From Salinispora vitiensis (GTDB taxonomy: Bacteria > Actinomycetota > Actinomycetes > Mycobacteriales > Micromonosporaceae), in the NCBI RefSeq assembly GCF_000378825.1, contig NZ_KB900389.1, positions 1 through 64,000 on the forward strand: a stretch of 64,000 bases of DNA, written 5' to 3'. Under the pieces are notes generated by a model. It had not been told where the DNA came from, did not search any database, and saw nothing but the letters and a program-made list of their open reading frames with translations. The position numbers and the translations under genes are program-made. The stretch's first letter is position 1. The number at the start of each line of letters is the position of its first letter. Of this stretch, positions 48,059-56,780 are shown piece by piece.

Positions 48059-48072
48059 GCCCTCGACTTGGT

Positions 48073-48131
48073 GCGCCAGCTCTGAACGCACGCTGATACC
48101 TGTGGCGTAAGCGTGCGTTCAGAGCTGGCGC
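48073..48131. terminator. bidirectional 21-bp-arm terminator
   Basis: Arms begin GCGCCAGCTCTGAACGCACG. Flanked by CTCGACTTGG direct repeats. Between convergent genes. Confidence 0.75.
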
Positions 48132-48150
48132 GTACTTCCTCGACTTGGGG

Positions 48151-49302
48151 CTACCCTGCGTCGGCTAGCGAGCGTTCTCGTTGCTGGGGGTCGTCCCACC
48201 ACACCCCGGACTTGCCGATAGCGCGAGACGGCTGGCGGTTGGCGCGTTCGCGTTGCCGGCGAGCGGTGATGTCGGACAGGACCGCTCGTGCAAGCGTCGC
48301 CCCTGTTGCCTCTGGCCAGACCTCGGCGTAGTCGGCGGACACGGGATCGCCCGGCGTCGCCGCCCCGGAGGGGCCGGCGGCGCGCACGCGGGCGGGGTCT
48401 TCATAGTGCGGGTCTTCATAGTGCGGGTCTTTAGTGGATGTACCCGTATCGGGGCGGGGTGTTGTGCCTGGGGAGGGCTGGGGTGAGGTGTACATGGGGG
48501 GGGCGGGTCCGGCGGGTTGTCCACACGTCGGCGGTTCGTCTGACCGTGCCGAGGTGAGATCTTCGACCGGAGGCGGGGGCATCGTGCCCGCGGCCTCGGC
48601 CGCTTCGGTGGCCTCGGCGCAGCGTTGTGCGTCGCTGACCGGCGTGTCCTGCTCTTCGGGGGTCAGGACGGCTTCCCACAGTCGAGCGGCCTGGGCCGGC
48701 GTGACCCGACGGGCGAGTGGCAGGATCAGTGTTTCCCTGCCGGGGCGGGCGTGGGTGAGGATGAGGCCGGCGTCGGTGAGTTCGCGGACGAGTCGCGGCA
48801 GGCTGTCGGGTCGGACCCGGATCAACTGGGCGAGTTCGCGGCGGGCTAGGGCGAGGGTGCCGCGTTGGGGGCACCGCTTCCACATGCACAGGGCGTAGAG
48901 ACGCCAGGCCAGGGCAGAGACTAGTGGGCCGGTGCTATCGTCGCCGATGCTCCATTCGGGGAGCTCGACGTAGGGCACGCCCGGGATTACCTGCCGTTCG
49001 GCGGTGAGTTTGCAGCCCCGCCGGCGGGAGATCATGAAGACGGGGGCGTCGGGCACCAGGGCACTGGTGGAGGCGTGTGGGCGGGCGAGTCGTCCTAGGC
49101 ACTTGGCGACGCCGGATTCGGAGAGGCCCAGCCGGCCCGCGTACCAGGCGCGGGAGGCGACGGCGGGGCCCCGGTGCCGGCCGGTCATCACGTCGACCAA
49201 GCCGAACAAATATAGATCGCTTGGGGAGTGGTGGGCAGACAGCACGAGCAGGACAGGTAGGCGGACACGCCGCCCCCTAACGGTCATCTCATCGGGGAGC
49301 AT
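48151..49302 (-). CDS. winged-helix replication-initiator-like protein, 383 aa
   Basis: Two HTH-like segments: YAGRLGLSESGVAKCLGRLARPHAS (about residues 54-78) and ALARRELAQLIRVRPDSLPRLVRELTDAGLILTHARPG (about 160-195), then an acidic/Pro-rich linker with tandem EDPHYEDPHYEDP and a basic end (ARRQRERANRQPSRAIGKSG). Resembles replisome organisers of phages and plasmids. Alternative ATG six codons later. Confidence 0.6.
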   Translation of the reverse strand: MLPDEMTVRGRRVRLPVLLVLSAHHSPSDLYLFGLVDVMTGRHRGPAVASRAWYAGRLGLSESGVAKCLGRLARPHASTSALVPDAPVFMISRRRGCKLTAERQVIPGVPYVELPEWSIGDDSTGPLVSALAWRLYALCMWKRCPQRGTLALARRELAQLIRVRPDSLPRLVRELTDAGLILTHARPGRETLILPLARRVTPAQAARLWEAVLTPEEQDTPVSDAQRCAEATEAAEAAGTMPPPPVEDLTSARSDEPPTCGQPAGPAPPMYTSPQPSPGTTPRPDTGTSTKDPHYEDPHYEDPARVRAAGPSGAATPGDPVSADYAEVWPEATGATLARAVLSDITARRQRERANRQPSRAIGKSGVWWDDPQQRERSLADAG

Positions 49303-49713
49303 CGGGGGGTTTCCTTCCGGCCCCCTGTGCGGTAGGACGTGGCCCGTGGCGCATGGTGCTACCGGGTGCACTTTCCCGTGTGCATCCGCTATGCTCGTCC
49401 ATGCCCCGCGCAGGAGGGCTGAAAAATCGGTGTTGAGTGTGCGATTGGAGATCGGGAAGCTCGATAGAGGTGTCGAACACGAGGTGTGTCAAGCGCGACC
49501 AATCCTCGGGGTCCGGTTGAGTTCCCGCTTAGTCCTGGACCTTATCCCTCCTCCACAGTCCGAACATCCTGTGCGTTCGCCGGCCCCCTACACCCCCGGG
49601 TGAGGGGGCCGGAATACTTCTCAGCATCGACACACGCTGTTCATGTTGCGACGTGTCGCCGCCGATGATCCTAGACCCATTGACCGTGCGATGGGGAACA
49701 CCCTTGCCGGGAT
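49303..49713. other. no gene; contains a terminator
   Basis: A hairpin with arms CCGGCCCCC...GGGGGCCGG at 49580-49612 and no convincing reading frame. The likely leader and promoter region of the 48151 gene. Confidence 0.5.
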
Positions 49714-49995
49714 TTATCCGGCGCGTCGGCGCGCATCGAAAACGGCCTTGGCGTCCTTGCAGGCCCCGCACTGGCACAGGTGGTTGACGTAGCCGGAGTA
49801 GCCGTGCTTGATGCCCTCCACAATGTAGGGGCGGCCGGCGGCGTTCGCGGCGTCACGGGCGTCACGGGCCGCGGCCCGCTTCGCGGCCATGTAGTCGGCC
49901 TTGGCCCGTAGCCCTCGACGGGTGCGGTCCCGGCCCTTCGAATAGGCGCTGTACGCCGTCGGCGTACGCGAACCCTCGATGGTCGCGGTGTTCAT
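49714..49995 (-). CDS. small phage protein with CQCGACKDAKA zinc motif, 93 aa
   Basis: The C-terminal GYSGYVNHLCQCGACKDAKAVFDARRR follows the familiar actinophage pattern GxxNHxCRCxxC. Basic, Ala/Arg-rich N-terminus. ATG overlaps the exonuclease stop by four bases. Likely zinc binding. Confidence 0.75.
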   Translation of the reverse strand: MNTATIEGSRTPTAYSAYSKGRDRTRRGLRAKADYMAAKRAAARDARDAANAAGRPYIVEGIKHGYSGYVNHLCQCGACKDAKAVFDARRRAG

Positions 49996-51062
49996 GGCCC
50001 TACCTCCCTCGTGGTCTTCGCGCCGTTAGCCTCGATCAGTGTGACCCGCAGCGCGCCCCGTTTACGGCGTGTCGGGGGCTCGCAACTGTGTCGGCGAGCA
50101 TCGTACTCCCGCCGAACCCGCTCCTGATCCATCGTGTCTGCATCGCGGTCGCGGGTCAGCTTCCACGCGCCGTACACGCCGTAATCAAGGCCCGCGATGA
50201 CCGAGCCCCAGAACTTTTGGTCACGTTCGGCCTCCCCCTTGCGGACCGAGGCGTCCTTGTAGGAAGACAGCGCCTGCACCGCCCGGGGGTCGGGCGGATG
50301 TACCTGGGGGATCGCGCCGGCTACGAGCGACGTTTGGGCGCCGATCTGCCCGGGGACCGCGTCGGGGCCCCAGCAACGGCGAAGCCACGGACAGGCGTCG
50401 CAGGTGAATGACAGGCCCGGCCCGCGATCCTCAGCCGGGGCCAGGTCAGGATCATGCTCGGCGTATCGGCGGATCTCGGCTATCCGGTCGATGACCTCAA
50501 GCGCGGCGCGGGCGGTGAACTCCTCCACGATGACTTCCACCTCGCCGGTGGATCGGTCCATGTAGATCCAGATCGCCCATCGGGTCGGCCGCCCGCCCTG
50601 CTGGACGGCGAGGACGTAGCCGAGGACCTGCAACCGGTGCCGACGGTACGGCGACACGTGGTAGCGGATGGTTTGCAGCTTGTGCGCGCCGACCGTCTTG
50701 AGGTCGACTACCGCGCCGGGCGGCACCAGGTCAGCGGTGCCCGTGATCGCGACCCCGGCCGCGTGCAGGACCACGGGTAGCTCGACCTCGCCGCCCATCT
50801 GCTCCGACAGGCGGGGTAGCAGACCTTCGTGGTACCAGACACCAAGGTTGGCTTGCCGGCCCTCCTCCACGGGCGGGGTGTCCGACGGGTCGACGCGGGC
50901 CAGGGCGTACGCGGCGGCGCGGGTGCACCCGCCGATCGAGGACAGGCCCAGGTGGTGTGGGTCCCGGGCGCGTTGCGTGGTTTCGGCGATGAACGCCTGG
51001 GACACCCCCTTGGCGACGAGGGCGCGCACCTGGTCGGCGTCGGCGGTCAGGAGGTCGATCAC
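49992..51062 (-). CDS. PD-(D/E)XK exonuclease (RecB/Cas4-like), 356 aa
   Basis: N-terminal helix then GLSSIGGCTRAAAYALARV, a conserved Cys; central GVAITGTADLVPPGAVVDLKTVG has the catalytic D...D.K pair; QVLGYVLAVQ follows; CDACPWLRRCWG near residue 243 is a 4-Cys cluster (with C early) as in Cas4/AddB-type iron-sulphur exonucleases. GTG start overlaps the RecT-like stop. Works with the annealing protein in recombination and replication. Confidence 0.8.
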   Translation of the reverse strand: MIDLLTADADQVRALVAKGVSQAFIAETTQRARDPHHLGLSSIGGCTRAAAYALARVDPSDTPPVEEGRQANLGVWYHEGLLPRLSEQMGGEVELPVVLHAAGVAITGTADLVPPGAVVDLKTVGAHKLQTIRYHVSPYRRHRLQVLGYVLAVQQGGRPTRWAIWIYMDRSTGEVEVIVEEFTARAALEVIDRIAEIRRYAEHDPDLAPAEDRGPGLSFTCDACPWLRRCWGPDAVPGQIGAQTSLVAGAIPQVHPPDPRAVQALSSYKDASVRKGEAERDQKFWGSVIAGLDYGVYGAWKLTRDRDADTMDQERVRREYDARRHSCEPPTRRKRGALRVTLIEANGAKTTREVGP

Positions 51063-52171
51063 CGCTGCTCGCCGCCCTTGGGAGCGAACGGGGGCCGGTA
51101 CTGGCCGCATGCGGGCAGATGGTTACCGGTGCTCACGATGTGCTCGAGCGGGCACTTGCAGGCCATACCCGTCGTCGTGCGTCCAAGGTCGACTACGGGT
51201 GTGTTGGGCACCCCGACGGTGGGTGGTAGCCCGTCACCGGGTGGGGTGTCGGCCTCCCGCTGGGCTTCCTCGGCCGCGACCGCGCGGTTGCCGGCGTTGA
51301 TTAGCGTGTCCTGCACGGTGAGCGGTACCGAGTCGACGGTCCCGGCGTACAGGCCATGAAGACCCAGATCCACCGCTTTCTTCATCTTCCGGCGGAGGTC
51401 GGCCCAGGACAGGGTGTCGACACCGGCGAGGAATTCCATCACGTCCGCGCGGGGCACGGCGTTCCCGTCGGCGTCAACGGCCTCAGTGGCCTCGGTGGCC
51501 TCGGTGGCCTCGGTGGGATCGTCACCGACCGCGCCGGTTTCCAGCTCCTCGGGGAGGTAGCCGAGACCTAGCACCACGTCCGGGGCGAATCGGCGGGCGA
51601 GTCGTGCCAGGCACCGCCACCACAGCATGTCGCCGGGGTAGCGTCGCCACCTGGTGGTTAGCAGCAGGTCGGCGCGCATCGCCTCCCGGATGCTCCAGCG
51701 TGCCTGCCCGCCGGGCAGGCCGTCACCGCGGACGAGCTGGGCGCACACCTCGTGGTCATCGGCGCGCAGGATGTTCACGCGGTGACCCGCGCGGACCAGC
51801 AGCCCATACATCAGGATGCCGCTCATGCCGCCCTTGCCGTCGGCGCTGAAGTGTAGGTGTGTCCACGCCACCGGTAAGGGGATGTCCAGCGCGATGGCGT
51901 GGCCCATCAACGCGACGAGATCACCGGGGTTGGCCCGGTAGTCGGTGGGGATGACGGTGCGTCCCCGCGCGAGAGCCTGCGCGTACCGCCATTGCTCGGC
52001 GGGCTCGAGTGGGCCCGCGTACCGGCCACGTAGTTGCACCATAAGGACCGGGTTCGGGGTGGTGGCCGGCAGATGAAGCCGACGGCCGGCAGATTTGCGG
52101 GCGCGAAGCTTCCCGGGGGTAGGTAGTAGCAGGGCCCGTTTGGGATGCCGGGCCCGAGGGGTTTGCGTCAC
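51059..52171 (-). CDS. RecT-like single-strand annealing protein, 370 aa
   Basis: Core from about residue 40: EPAEQWRYAQALARGRTVIPTDYRANPGDLVALMGHAIALDIPLPVAWTHLHFSADGKGGMSGILMYGLLVRAGHRVNIL, the RecT pattern. The C-terminal half has a Glu/Ala/Thr tandem (TEATEATEATEA) linker. GTG start with GAAAGGGATTTT upstream. Adjacent exonuclease completes the pair. A 27-aa leader ORF lies just upstream. Confidence 0.8.
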   Translation of the reverse strand: MTQTPRARHPKRALLLPTPGKLRARKSAGRRLHLPATTPNPVLMVQLRGRYAGPLEPAEQWRYAQALARGRTVIPTDYRANPGDLVALMGHAIALDIPLPVAWTHLHFSADGKGGMSGILMYGLLVRAGHRVNILRADDHEVCAQLVRGDGLPGGQARWSIREAMRADLLLTTRWRRYPGDMLWWRCLARLARRFAPDVVLGLGYLPEELETGAVGDDPTEATEATEATEAVDADGNAVPRADVMEFLAGVDTLSWADLRRKMKKAVDLGLHGLYAGTVDSVPLTVQDTLINAGNRAVAAEEAQREADTPPGDGLPPTVGVPNTPVVDLGRTTTGMACKCPLEHIVSTGNHLPACGQYRPPFAPKGGEQR

Positions 52172-52181
52172 AAAATCCCTT

Positions 52182-52265
52182 TCAGTCTGGGTCTTGTGGG
52201 ACGCGCAGCACACGGGGCGCGTTAGACAGTCCGCTCGCAGCGTTGCTACCGTGGGCGTGCGACAT
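52182..52265 (-). CDS. possible 27-aa leader peptide
   Basis: Begins SHAHGSNAASGLSNAPRVLR and stops 11 bases before the RecT GTG. Weak start context; listed as tentative. Upstream, near 52340-52380, lies a degenerate hairpin-like GGCTGGAAAACC with CCGAGAGGA. Confidence 0.35.
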   Translation of the reverse strand: MSHAHGSNAASGLSNAPRVLRVPQDPD

Positions 52266-52413
52266 CCCGCGAGGGGTGTTGCGAGGCGAGGCAGTTACCG
52301 ACCTCCACCTACGTGGCAGTTGGGGCGTGCTCGTCCTCTCGGAAGATCCGCCCTCCGTGCACCGTTCTCGGTTTTCCAGCCTTTGTCCGGGTGCGTCGGG
52401 GGGCGGGTTTCGT

Positions 52414-53184
52414 TTACTCGATGGCCTTCCCCTTCCCCTTTTGCGACGTGCGGGGCGTGACCGCGGTGGGCACGCTGCCCGGAGCGCGGCGTGGGCCACG
52501 CTTGGAGGAGCCCTGCGGGATGTCGCCGTACTCGTCGGGGAGCTGCCGGGCGGCGGCGAGGTGCCGCGACACCTGTTTGCGGTTGAGGCCGAGCCGTTCG
52601 GCGACGGCACCGCGCGCCGCCGTGTCGGTGAACTCTTGGGACACGAGCTTCCGGTAGGTGGTGACTACCGCTTTCCGGACCTTGTCCCGGTTGTCGTTGT
52701 GGGCCCTCGGTTTAGTTTCGAGGGTTCCCCGCGGCCGTCCTGTTGGGGGGAGCTGGCGTGCCTGCCCGGTGGCATCCAGGCGGGTCCGACCGGTGTCGTC
52801 CCACGAGGTCAGGCCCCACTTGAGGATCGTGTCGGGTTCCCATCCATCGCTGCCGCCCAGTTTCGCGGTGGCCTCGGGCAGCATCTGATGGTTAACGCCT
52901 ACCCCGTCGAGGTCTACGTGGGCGGCCTTGTCGCGCCAGGTTTGCCCGTCGCTTTCCTTGCGCCAGCGCCGCACGGTGTCGAGAGTGACGTCGTAGTGGT
53001 GGGCGATCTTCTCGTCGCGGGTCCTGCGGCCCCCGTGCACCCAAATCCACACGGTCTGTACGCCCACGCCGAAAACTCTTGAGATCGTGCTGCAGTCCCA
53101 CGGGCCCGGGATAGCCCGTAGCTCGTCCATCCGGGTTTTGCCTTTGCCGGCGGCCCTGGCCGCTGCGGGTTCGCTGGTGGCCAT
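52414..53184 (-). CDS. HTH DNA-binding protein, 256 aa
   Basis: N-terminal region has an HTH (STISRVFGVGVQTVWIWVHGGRR), then another (HHYDVTLDTVRRWRKESDG), and the C-terminal part a third (AERLGLNRKQVSRHLAAARQL). GGAGG and 7 bases precede the ATG. It begins the leftward recombination/replication cluster; may bind an origin. Family not recognised. Confidence 0.7.
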   Translation of the reverse strand: MATSEPAAARAAGKGKTRMDELRAIPGPWDCSTISRVFGVGVQTVWIWVHGGRRTRDEKIAHHYDVTLDTVRRWRKESDGQTWRDKAAHVDLDGVGVNHQMLPEATAKLGGSDGWEPDTILKWGLTSWDDTGRTRLDATGQARQLPPTGRPRGTLETKPRAHNDNRDKVRKAVVTTYRKLVSQEFTDTAARGAVAERLGLNRKQVSRHLAAARQLPDEYGDIPQGSSKRGPRRAPGSVPTAVTPRTSQKGKGKAIE

Positions 53185-53322
53185 GCGGTCACCTCCTCGG
53201 TTTGCGGTACGCGGGCGTTCACCCGCGTCCACCTGGTCAACACACTTCTTGACCTTGACGATACGTGGGCGCGTAGAAAGCATCAATGTGAGTTACCCAC
53301 TTTCCGTCGGCCGTGTCGGGTA

Positions 53323-53375
53323 GTGCAGGTGCGGGGCGCCCCCGGCCTCGCACCGGGGGCGCCCCGCACCTGCAC
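53323..53375 (-). terminator. 22-bp-arm terminator
   Basis: Arms begin GTGCAGGTGCGGGGCGCCCC, after the 53377-53670 gene. Confidence 0.8.
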
Positions 53376-53376
53376 G

Positions 53377-53670
53377 TCAGCCGGCGGCGGTGAAGGCCAT
53401 CTGCAACAGCGCCCGCACGGGTGCCTGCGGGGTGAACAATGACGCCCACTCCGTGTCACCGCTGGGGGTAAGGCGCTGGACCACGGGGGCGTACCTGCCC
53501 CCCTCGCCGCGCGGGATTTCCATCCGCGCAAGTCCTTTACGGGCCTCGAAATTCCACCGGCCCGTGTAATCGGCGCGGGCCGGAACGAACCGTGTCGTCC
53601 AGCCCGCCAACCTCAGGGCCTGCTCCACGTAGGCAAGGTTCGGTCCTCTGGACTCCTGCTGCTCGGCCAT
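53377..53670 (-). CDS. hypothetical protein, 97 aa
   Basis: Contains NLAYVEQALRLAGWTTRFVPARADYTGRWNFEARKGLARMEIPRGEG; small alpha/beta protein. GAGAGCGAGGACATTTC before the ATG. Led by promoter P14 about 180 bases upstream. Unknown. Confidence 0.65.
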   Translation of the reverse strand: MAEQQESRGPNLAYVEQALRLAGWTTRFVPARADYTGRWNFEARKGLARMEIPRGEGGRYAPVVQRLTPSGDTEWASLFTPQAPVRALLQMAFTAAG

Positions 53671-53798
53671 GAAATGTCCTCGCTCTCTCGGGTGGTGAGA
53701 GGGGCGCAGCAGCCCGCCCAACGTTGCAGGGTGACTGATAGTCCCCGGCTTCACGTGCGGGGTGCGTCCTCTCGGGGCATCTCGAGCCGGCGAACCCT

Positions 53799-53872
53799 CC
53801 GGACTTCCAGCTCCCCGGGGCCCTGCCCGACTCAAGTCCCTCAAGGATAACGCGGACACTAAAAATAGTCAA
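53799..53872 (-). promoter_or_regulatory. module promoter plus AGCTGGAA hairpin
   Basis: On the minus strand TTGACT (53867-53872), 17 bp spacer ATTTTTAGTGTCCGCGT, TATCCT (53844-53849). Hairpin core AGCTGGAA with outer CCGG/CCGG (53799-53818). A rightward twin with TTGATG at 53879 has no valid -10. Confidence 0.75.
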
Positions 53873-53936
53873 ACTATGCTTGATGACTTACCGTGGGGTT
53901 CAGGTGGAGGAGGCACCACCTGCGGCGTGCCTGCAA

Positions 53937-53978
53937 CACGAAACAGCGCCCCCGGGTCACCGGGGGCGCTGTTTCGTG
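53937..53978. terminator. 19-bp-arm terminator
   Basis: Arms begin CACGAAACAGCGCCCCCGG. The 60 bases between it and the rightward promoter remnant contain no gene. Confidence 0.75.
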
Positions 53979-54121
53979 TGTGCTGTCTCCAGGGTGAGGC
54001 GCATTCCGATGCAGAGGCGGGATAGACCCCCCTCGCCTCCGCGTGGCCGCCCACCCCCGGTGCCTGACCGGAAAGGATGGGGCAGCGCATCGCCGCGAAT
54101 GCGCCAAGGAGTCCTCAAACG

Positions 54122-54155
54122 ATCAAGAGCCCAGCCTGACGGCTGGGCTCTTGAT
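54122..54155. terminator. hairpin with partial tandem copy
   Basis: Arms ATCAAGAGCCCAGCC and its complement; the 3' half (CTGACGGCTGGGCTCTTGATG) repeats at 54162. No gene in 53880-54227. Confidence 0.65.
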
Positions 54156-54227
54156 GTGTCCCTGACGGCTGGGCTCTTGATGCGTCCCCCTGTTGCCCTC
54201 ATGAGCACCGCTAGAGCGGGGAATCTT

Positions 54228-54542
54228 CTACGCGGAACCGGTATCGGGCTCCGCCTCCATGTGACTGCCCTCCCGAGCGTGGTGGGCGTTGAACTCGTCA
54301 ACCAACCAACACACCCACTCCTGCCGAGTGGGTCCCCATTGGACCGGGAAGCGGCCTGCCCCCCTTGCCTGGTACGCCGAGCAGAACGGCTCGAGATACG
54401 TTGCCGCAAAAGCGGCGACGTCATCGACCACGAGCACCGCCCGCCATGGGGCGCGTGCGTCGTCCACGGGCGTGTTCCGGGGGGCCGGGTGCCGCTTGAC
54501 CCACTCAGCGGCCGAACGACTCGAAGACTTGTCCTTACTCAT
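54228..54542 (-). CDS. hypothetical protein, 104 aa
   Basis: Contains SKDKSSSRSAAEWVKRHP...DDVAAFAATYLEPFCSAYQARGAGRFPVQWGPTRQEWVCWLVDEFNAHH. Helical, aromatic-rich C-terminus. CCGAGAGGTAGGCGCGC before the ATG. Own module promoter with long leader. Confidence 0.65.
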   Translation of the reverse strand: MSKDKSSSRSAAEWVKRHPAPRNTPVDDARAPWRAVLVVDDVAAFAATYLEPFCSAYQARGAGRFPVQWGPTRQEWVCWLVDEFNAHHAREGSHMEAEPDTGSA

Positions 54543-54565
54543 GCGCGCCTACCTCTCGGTTGAGA

Positions 54566-54709
54566 CCCGGGGTTCCAGCTCCCCGGGCCGGGCTCATGGC
54601 CCCGCCCTCACGCCTTTCCGGTGTTTCCAACGGGGCCTGGGTCAGTGGCAGTCATCCCGCGATGACGCCTCTGCACCCACACGGTAACGAGCCCCAAAGT
54701 AAGCGGCAA
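54566..54709 (-). promoter_or_regulatory. module promoter with distant AGCTGGAA hairpin
   Basis: On the minus strand TTGCCG (54704-54709), 17 bp spacer CTTACTTTGGGGCTCGT, TACCGT (54681-54686). The hairpin CCCGGGG-AGCTGGAA-CCCCGGG (54566-54587) is 95 bases further down but only 24 from the ATG. A rightward twin (TTCATG, TTAAGT) overlaps the end of the next gene. Confidence 0.75.
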
Positions 54710-54739
54710 GGGCTACTTCATGATTTTTGTATGGCCTAG

Positions 54740-55495
54740 TTAAGTGTCGGTCTCCGGTTCCGCAGGATGGGCGTCGTTCCATAGCGACTCGAAATGCTCC
54801 AGGAGCCGATCAAACGGCCCGCCCTCCTCGCGTCGCCTGAAATGCTGGGTCAGCGAGTCGTGACCCAGCCCCGCGCCGATGTGCGTGGCCAGCACCGCCT
54901 CATCATCGAAAATCCACACTGACGTGGCGATGTGCCGATCGGACAACCGTACGGGCATCAGATCGGCGGCCCCCGACTTGGCGATCTCCATCCGCGTCAT
55001 CTGGATGCGGGTCGCCAGCTTGAGCGGGTGGGCCTCGATGTCATCACGTGCCCGGGTGACCGCCGAGTCGGGGTCGCCCAACAGCCACCGGACGTCCACC
55101 CCCTGACCAGCCTTAGCCGCTAGCTGCGCGCGGGCCTGAGGCGCGTCAACAAAGATGAAGTACGACGTGTACCCGCCGAACAAGATCCGCCGACGCGCAG
55201 AGGTGATCATGTCTCGCCAGAAGTGGCGGGGCACGTCGGCCCGCCGTGCGTACATCTCGACTAACTCGCGGTCAGCGCCGGTTTTGAACCGGCGACGTAC
55301 CGCCTCGGACCAGAGCATTTCCGGGTCCTCCCCGAGCAGCTTCGCGACGGCCAGACGCGTGGGCTGATGAGGCACCCGGCCCTCGGTCACCCACCGGCAC
55401 ACGGTTTTCTCGTCCACTCCCGTCCGATCAGCGACCTGCGTGTAGGTCAACTGTGCCGCAATCAGAGCATCCCTGAGCACGTCATTACCAGGCAT
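54740..55495 (-). CDS. XRE HTH regulator (DUF5919-like C-terminal), 251 aa
   Basis: HTH at residues 1-50 (LRDALIAAQLTYTQVADRTGVDEKTVCRWVTEGRVPHQPTRLAVAKLLG), then a PLD-like C-terminal region (RRRILFGGYTSYFIFVDAPQ...ADLMPVRLSDRHIATSVWIFDDEAVLATHIG) as in DUF5919 actinomycete regulators. GAAAGGTCACCGACG before the ATG. Upstream TGTGTGG and CACACAGTGTCGC suggest an operator. Confidence 0.8.
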   Translation of the reverse strand: MPGNDVLRDALIAAQLTYTQVADRTGVDEKTVCRWVTEGRVPHQPTRLAVAKLLGEDPEMLWSEAVRRRFKTGADRELVEMYARRADVPRHFWRDMITSARRRILFGGYTSYFIFVDAPQARAQLAAKAGQGVDVRWLLGDPDSAVTRARDDIEAHPLKLATRIQMTRMEIAKSGAADLMPVRLSDRHIATSVWIFDDEAVLATHIGAGLGHDSLTQHFRRREEGGPFDRLLEHFESLWNDAHPAEPETDT

Positions 55496-55633
55496 CGTCG
55501 GTGACCTTTCCGAGGTGTCCACACAGTGTCGCGCAAAGTGCGGTTCGCGTGCCGGCCAGCCCCTGGCAGGCTCGAAGGTGCCCATCCGAGAGGGCGAGTC
55601 AGCAGTTGATCGATCCGAGAGGACGAGCACGCC

Positions 55634-55714
55634 ATGCACCACAGTGGAGATGTCGAACTGCCCCCGTGGGGGCCCCGCCCGAAGCCCGCCGACGACAAGC
55701 CGGGTAAGGAGTGA
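55634..55714 (+). CDS. possible 26-aa peptide (Pro-rich)
   Basis: GAGAGGACGAGCACGCC before the ATG; reads MHHSGDVELPPWGPRPKP and ends KE. Divergent from the DUF5919 gene. Similar short Pro-rich peptides are known beside actinomycete regulators; tentative. Confidence 0.45.
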   Translation: MHHSGDVELPPWGPRPKPADDKPGKE

Positions 55715-55727
55715 GCGGGGAGCCCTC

Positions 55728-55817
55728 ATGGCATCAGCCGAGGCCACGCCCGAGGGTGTGGTCGTGGCTCCCCAAGCGGTGCGTGTGTGGTGTGCCCTGG
55801 CCCTGCCCGGAGCGTAA
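55728..55817 (+). CDS. possible 29-aa peptide (Ala/Val-rich)
   Basis: AAGGAG upstream; reads MASAEATPEGVVVAPQAVRV and ends CALALPGA. Follows the previous ORF by 13 bases. Tentative. Confidence 0.4.
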   Translation: MASAEATPEGVVVAPQAVRVWCALALPGA

Positions 55818-55901
55818 CCGGACACCCAACACGCCCTTGTGAATGACCTTCCACCACCACGGTGTTGACCCCGGGCACCGTGGACTCCCGGGGGGGGTGC
55901 C

Positions 55902-55936
55902 GTCCGGGTGGTCGTGTGGGCAGCGACCACCCGGAC
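55902..55936 (+). terminator. hairpin terminator
   Basis: Arms GTCCGGGTGGTCG and its complement. Confidence 0.65.
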
Positions 55937-56028
55937 GACATGGGCACGGGGCCTACCACCAAGGCCAGCCCCACCCGAATGACACTCACGGCAGTAGCCG
56001 GCCACCCCTCGCGGCGATCCTCACGGTT

Positions 56029-56104
56029 GGTCAGTGCCTCCAGGGCAGAGGCCAGCTCACAGGCCTCGCTCTACAGCTAAGGCGATCGTGCGCTCTTCCT
56101 GGGC
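56029..56104 (-). pseudogene. decayed copy of the 35703 gene
   Basis: On the minus strand reads like EERTIALAVE, then after a small deletion ACELASALEALT, matching the 35703 protein. Shows a dispersed duplication across 20 kb. Confidence 0.65.
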
Positions 56105-56123
56105 CCATCACGGCATAGCGCGA

Positions 56124-56780
56124 TCATGGCCGTCCCGCCTCGTCCCGGCGGCAGCAGCCACAGCAGAACCCTTCCTCGGCGTGGTCGCATTGCCCGCCCG
56201 GGTCGGCGGGTTCGGCGCATCGGCCGTGGGCGCAGGGCTGCACCCACAGATCAGCGCAGTAGGTGTGCCGTTCGGGTGTGAGGCACGGCTGCACTGGCAG
56301 CCCGTCGGCGGGAGCCCAGCACCCGGGGCGGCAGACCGCAGCGTGCCGCCACCCGTCGGGCGTCTCGGTGAGCAGCCCGCGACACTGCCCGCAGCGCCGT
56401 AGGGGCTCGGCCATCACGAGGTGGCCGGACAGCAGCCCGTCGAGGACCCCCATCAGCGCCCGTGCCTCAGTGCGGTGTTCGGATGCGCCGTCGGCGGCCA
56501 CGGCCGCGGTCCCGTCGCGAACCTTGGCGAGCGCGTCACCGCTGCCGGTCCAGGTGCGTGCGTCTCGCAGTGTGCTCCACATCAGCGGGACCGGTTGGCC
56601 GGTGGGGATCACCATCACCTCCCACAGCGTGTTCACATCCTCGACGCGGTGATAAGCCCACACCCCGTCAGTGGAGACCGCGCCGATTCGGACGCGTCGG
56701 CCGCGCATGTCCCGCGCGTAGACGACATCCCGTAGCGGGGTGAGGCGCGGCGGAGCCGGCCGGACGGCAGTGGGCCTCAT
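56124..56780 (-). CDS. Cys/His-rich hypothetical protein, 218 aa
   Basis: N-terminal basic/beta part, central helical part (EHRTEARALMGVLDGLLSGHLVMAE), then many Cys: RCGQCRGLL, CRPGCW, CLTPERHTYC, PCAHGRCAEP, QCDHAEEGFCCGCCR. Likely several zinc ribbons. Coupled to the 56777 gene by ATGA overlap. Function unknown. Confidence 0.65.
   Translation of the reverse strand: MRPTAVRPAPPRLTPLRDVVYARDMRGRRVRIGAVSTDGVWAYHRVEDVNTLWEVMVIPTGQPVPLMWSTLRDARTWTGSGDALAKVRDGTAAVAADGASEHRTEARALMGVLDGLLSGHLVMAEPLRRCGQCRGLLTETPDGWRHAAVCRPGCWAPADGLPVQPCLTPERHTYCADLWVQPCAHGRCAEPADPGGQCDHAEEGFCCGCCRRDEAGRP

Noticed and set aside
55726..56005. Minus-strand ORF of 87 codons
   Set aside because: No ribosome site and Pro/Arg-rich composition; overlaps a terminator.
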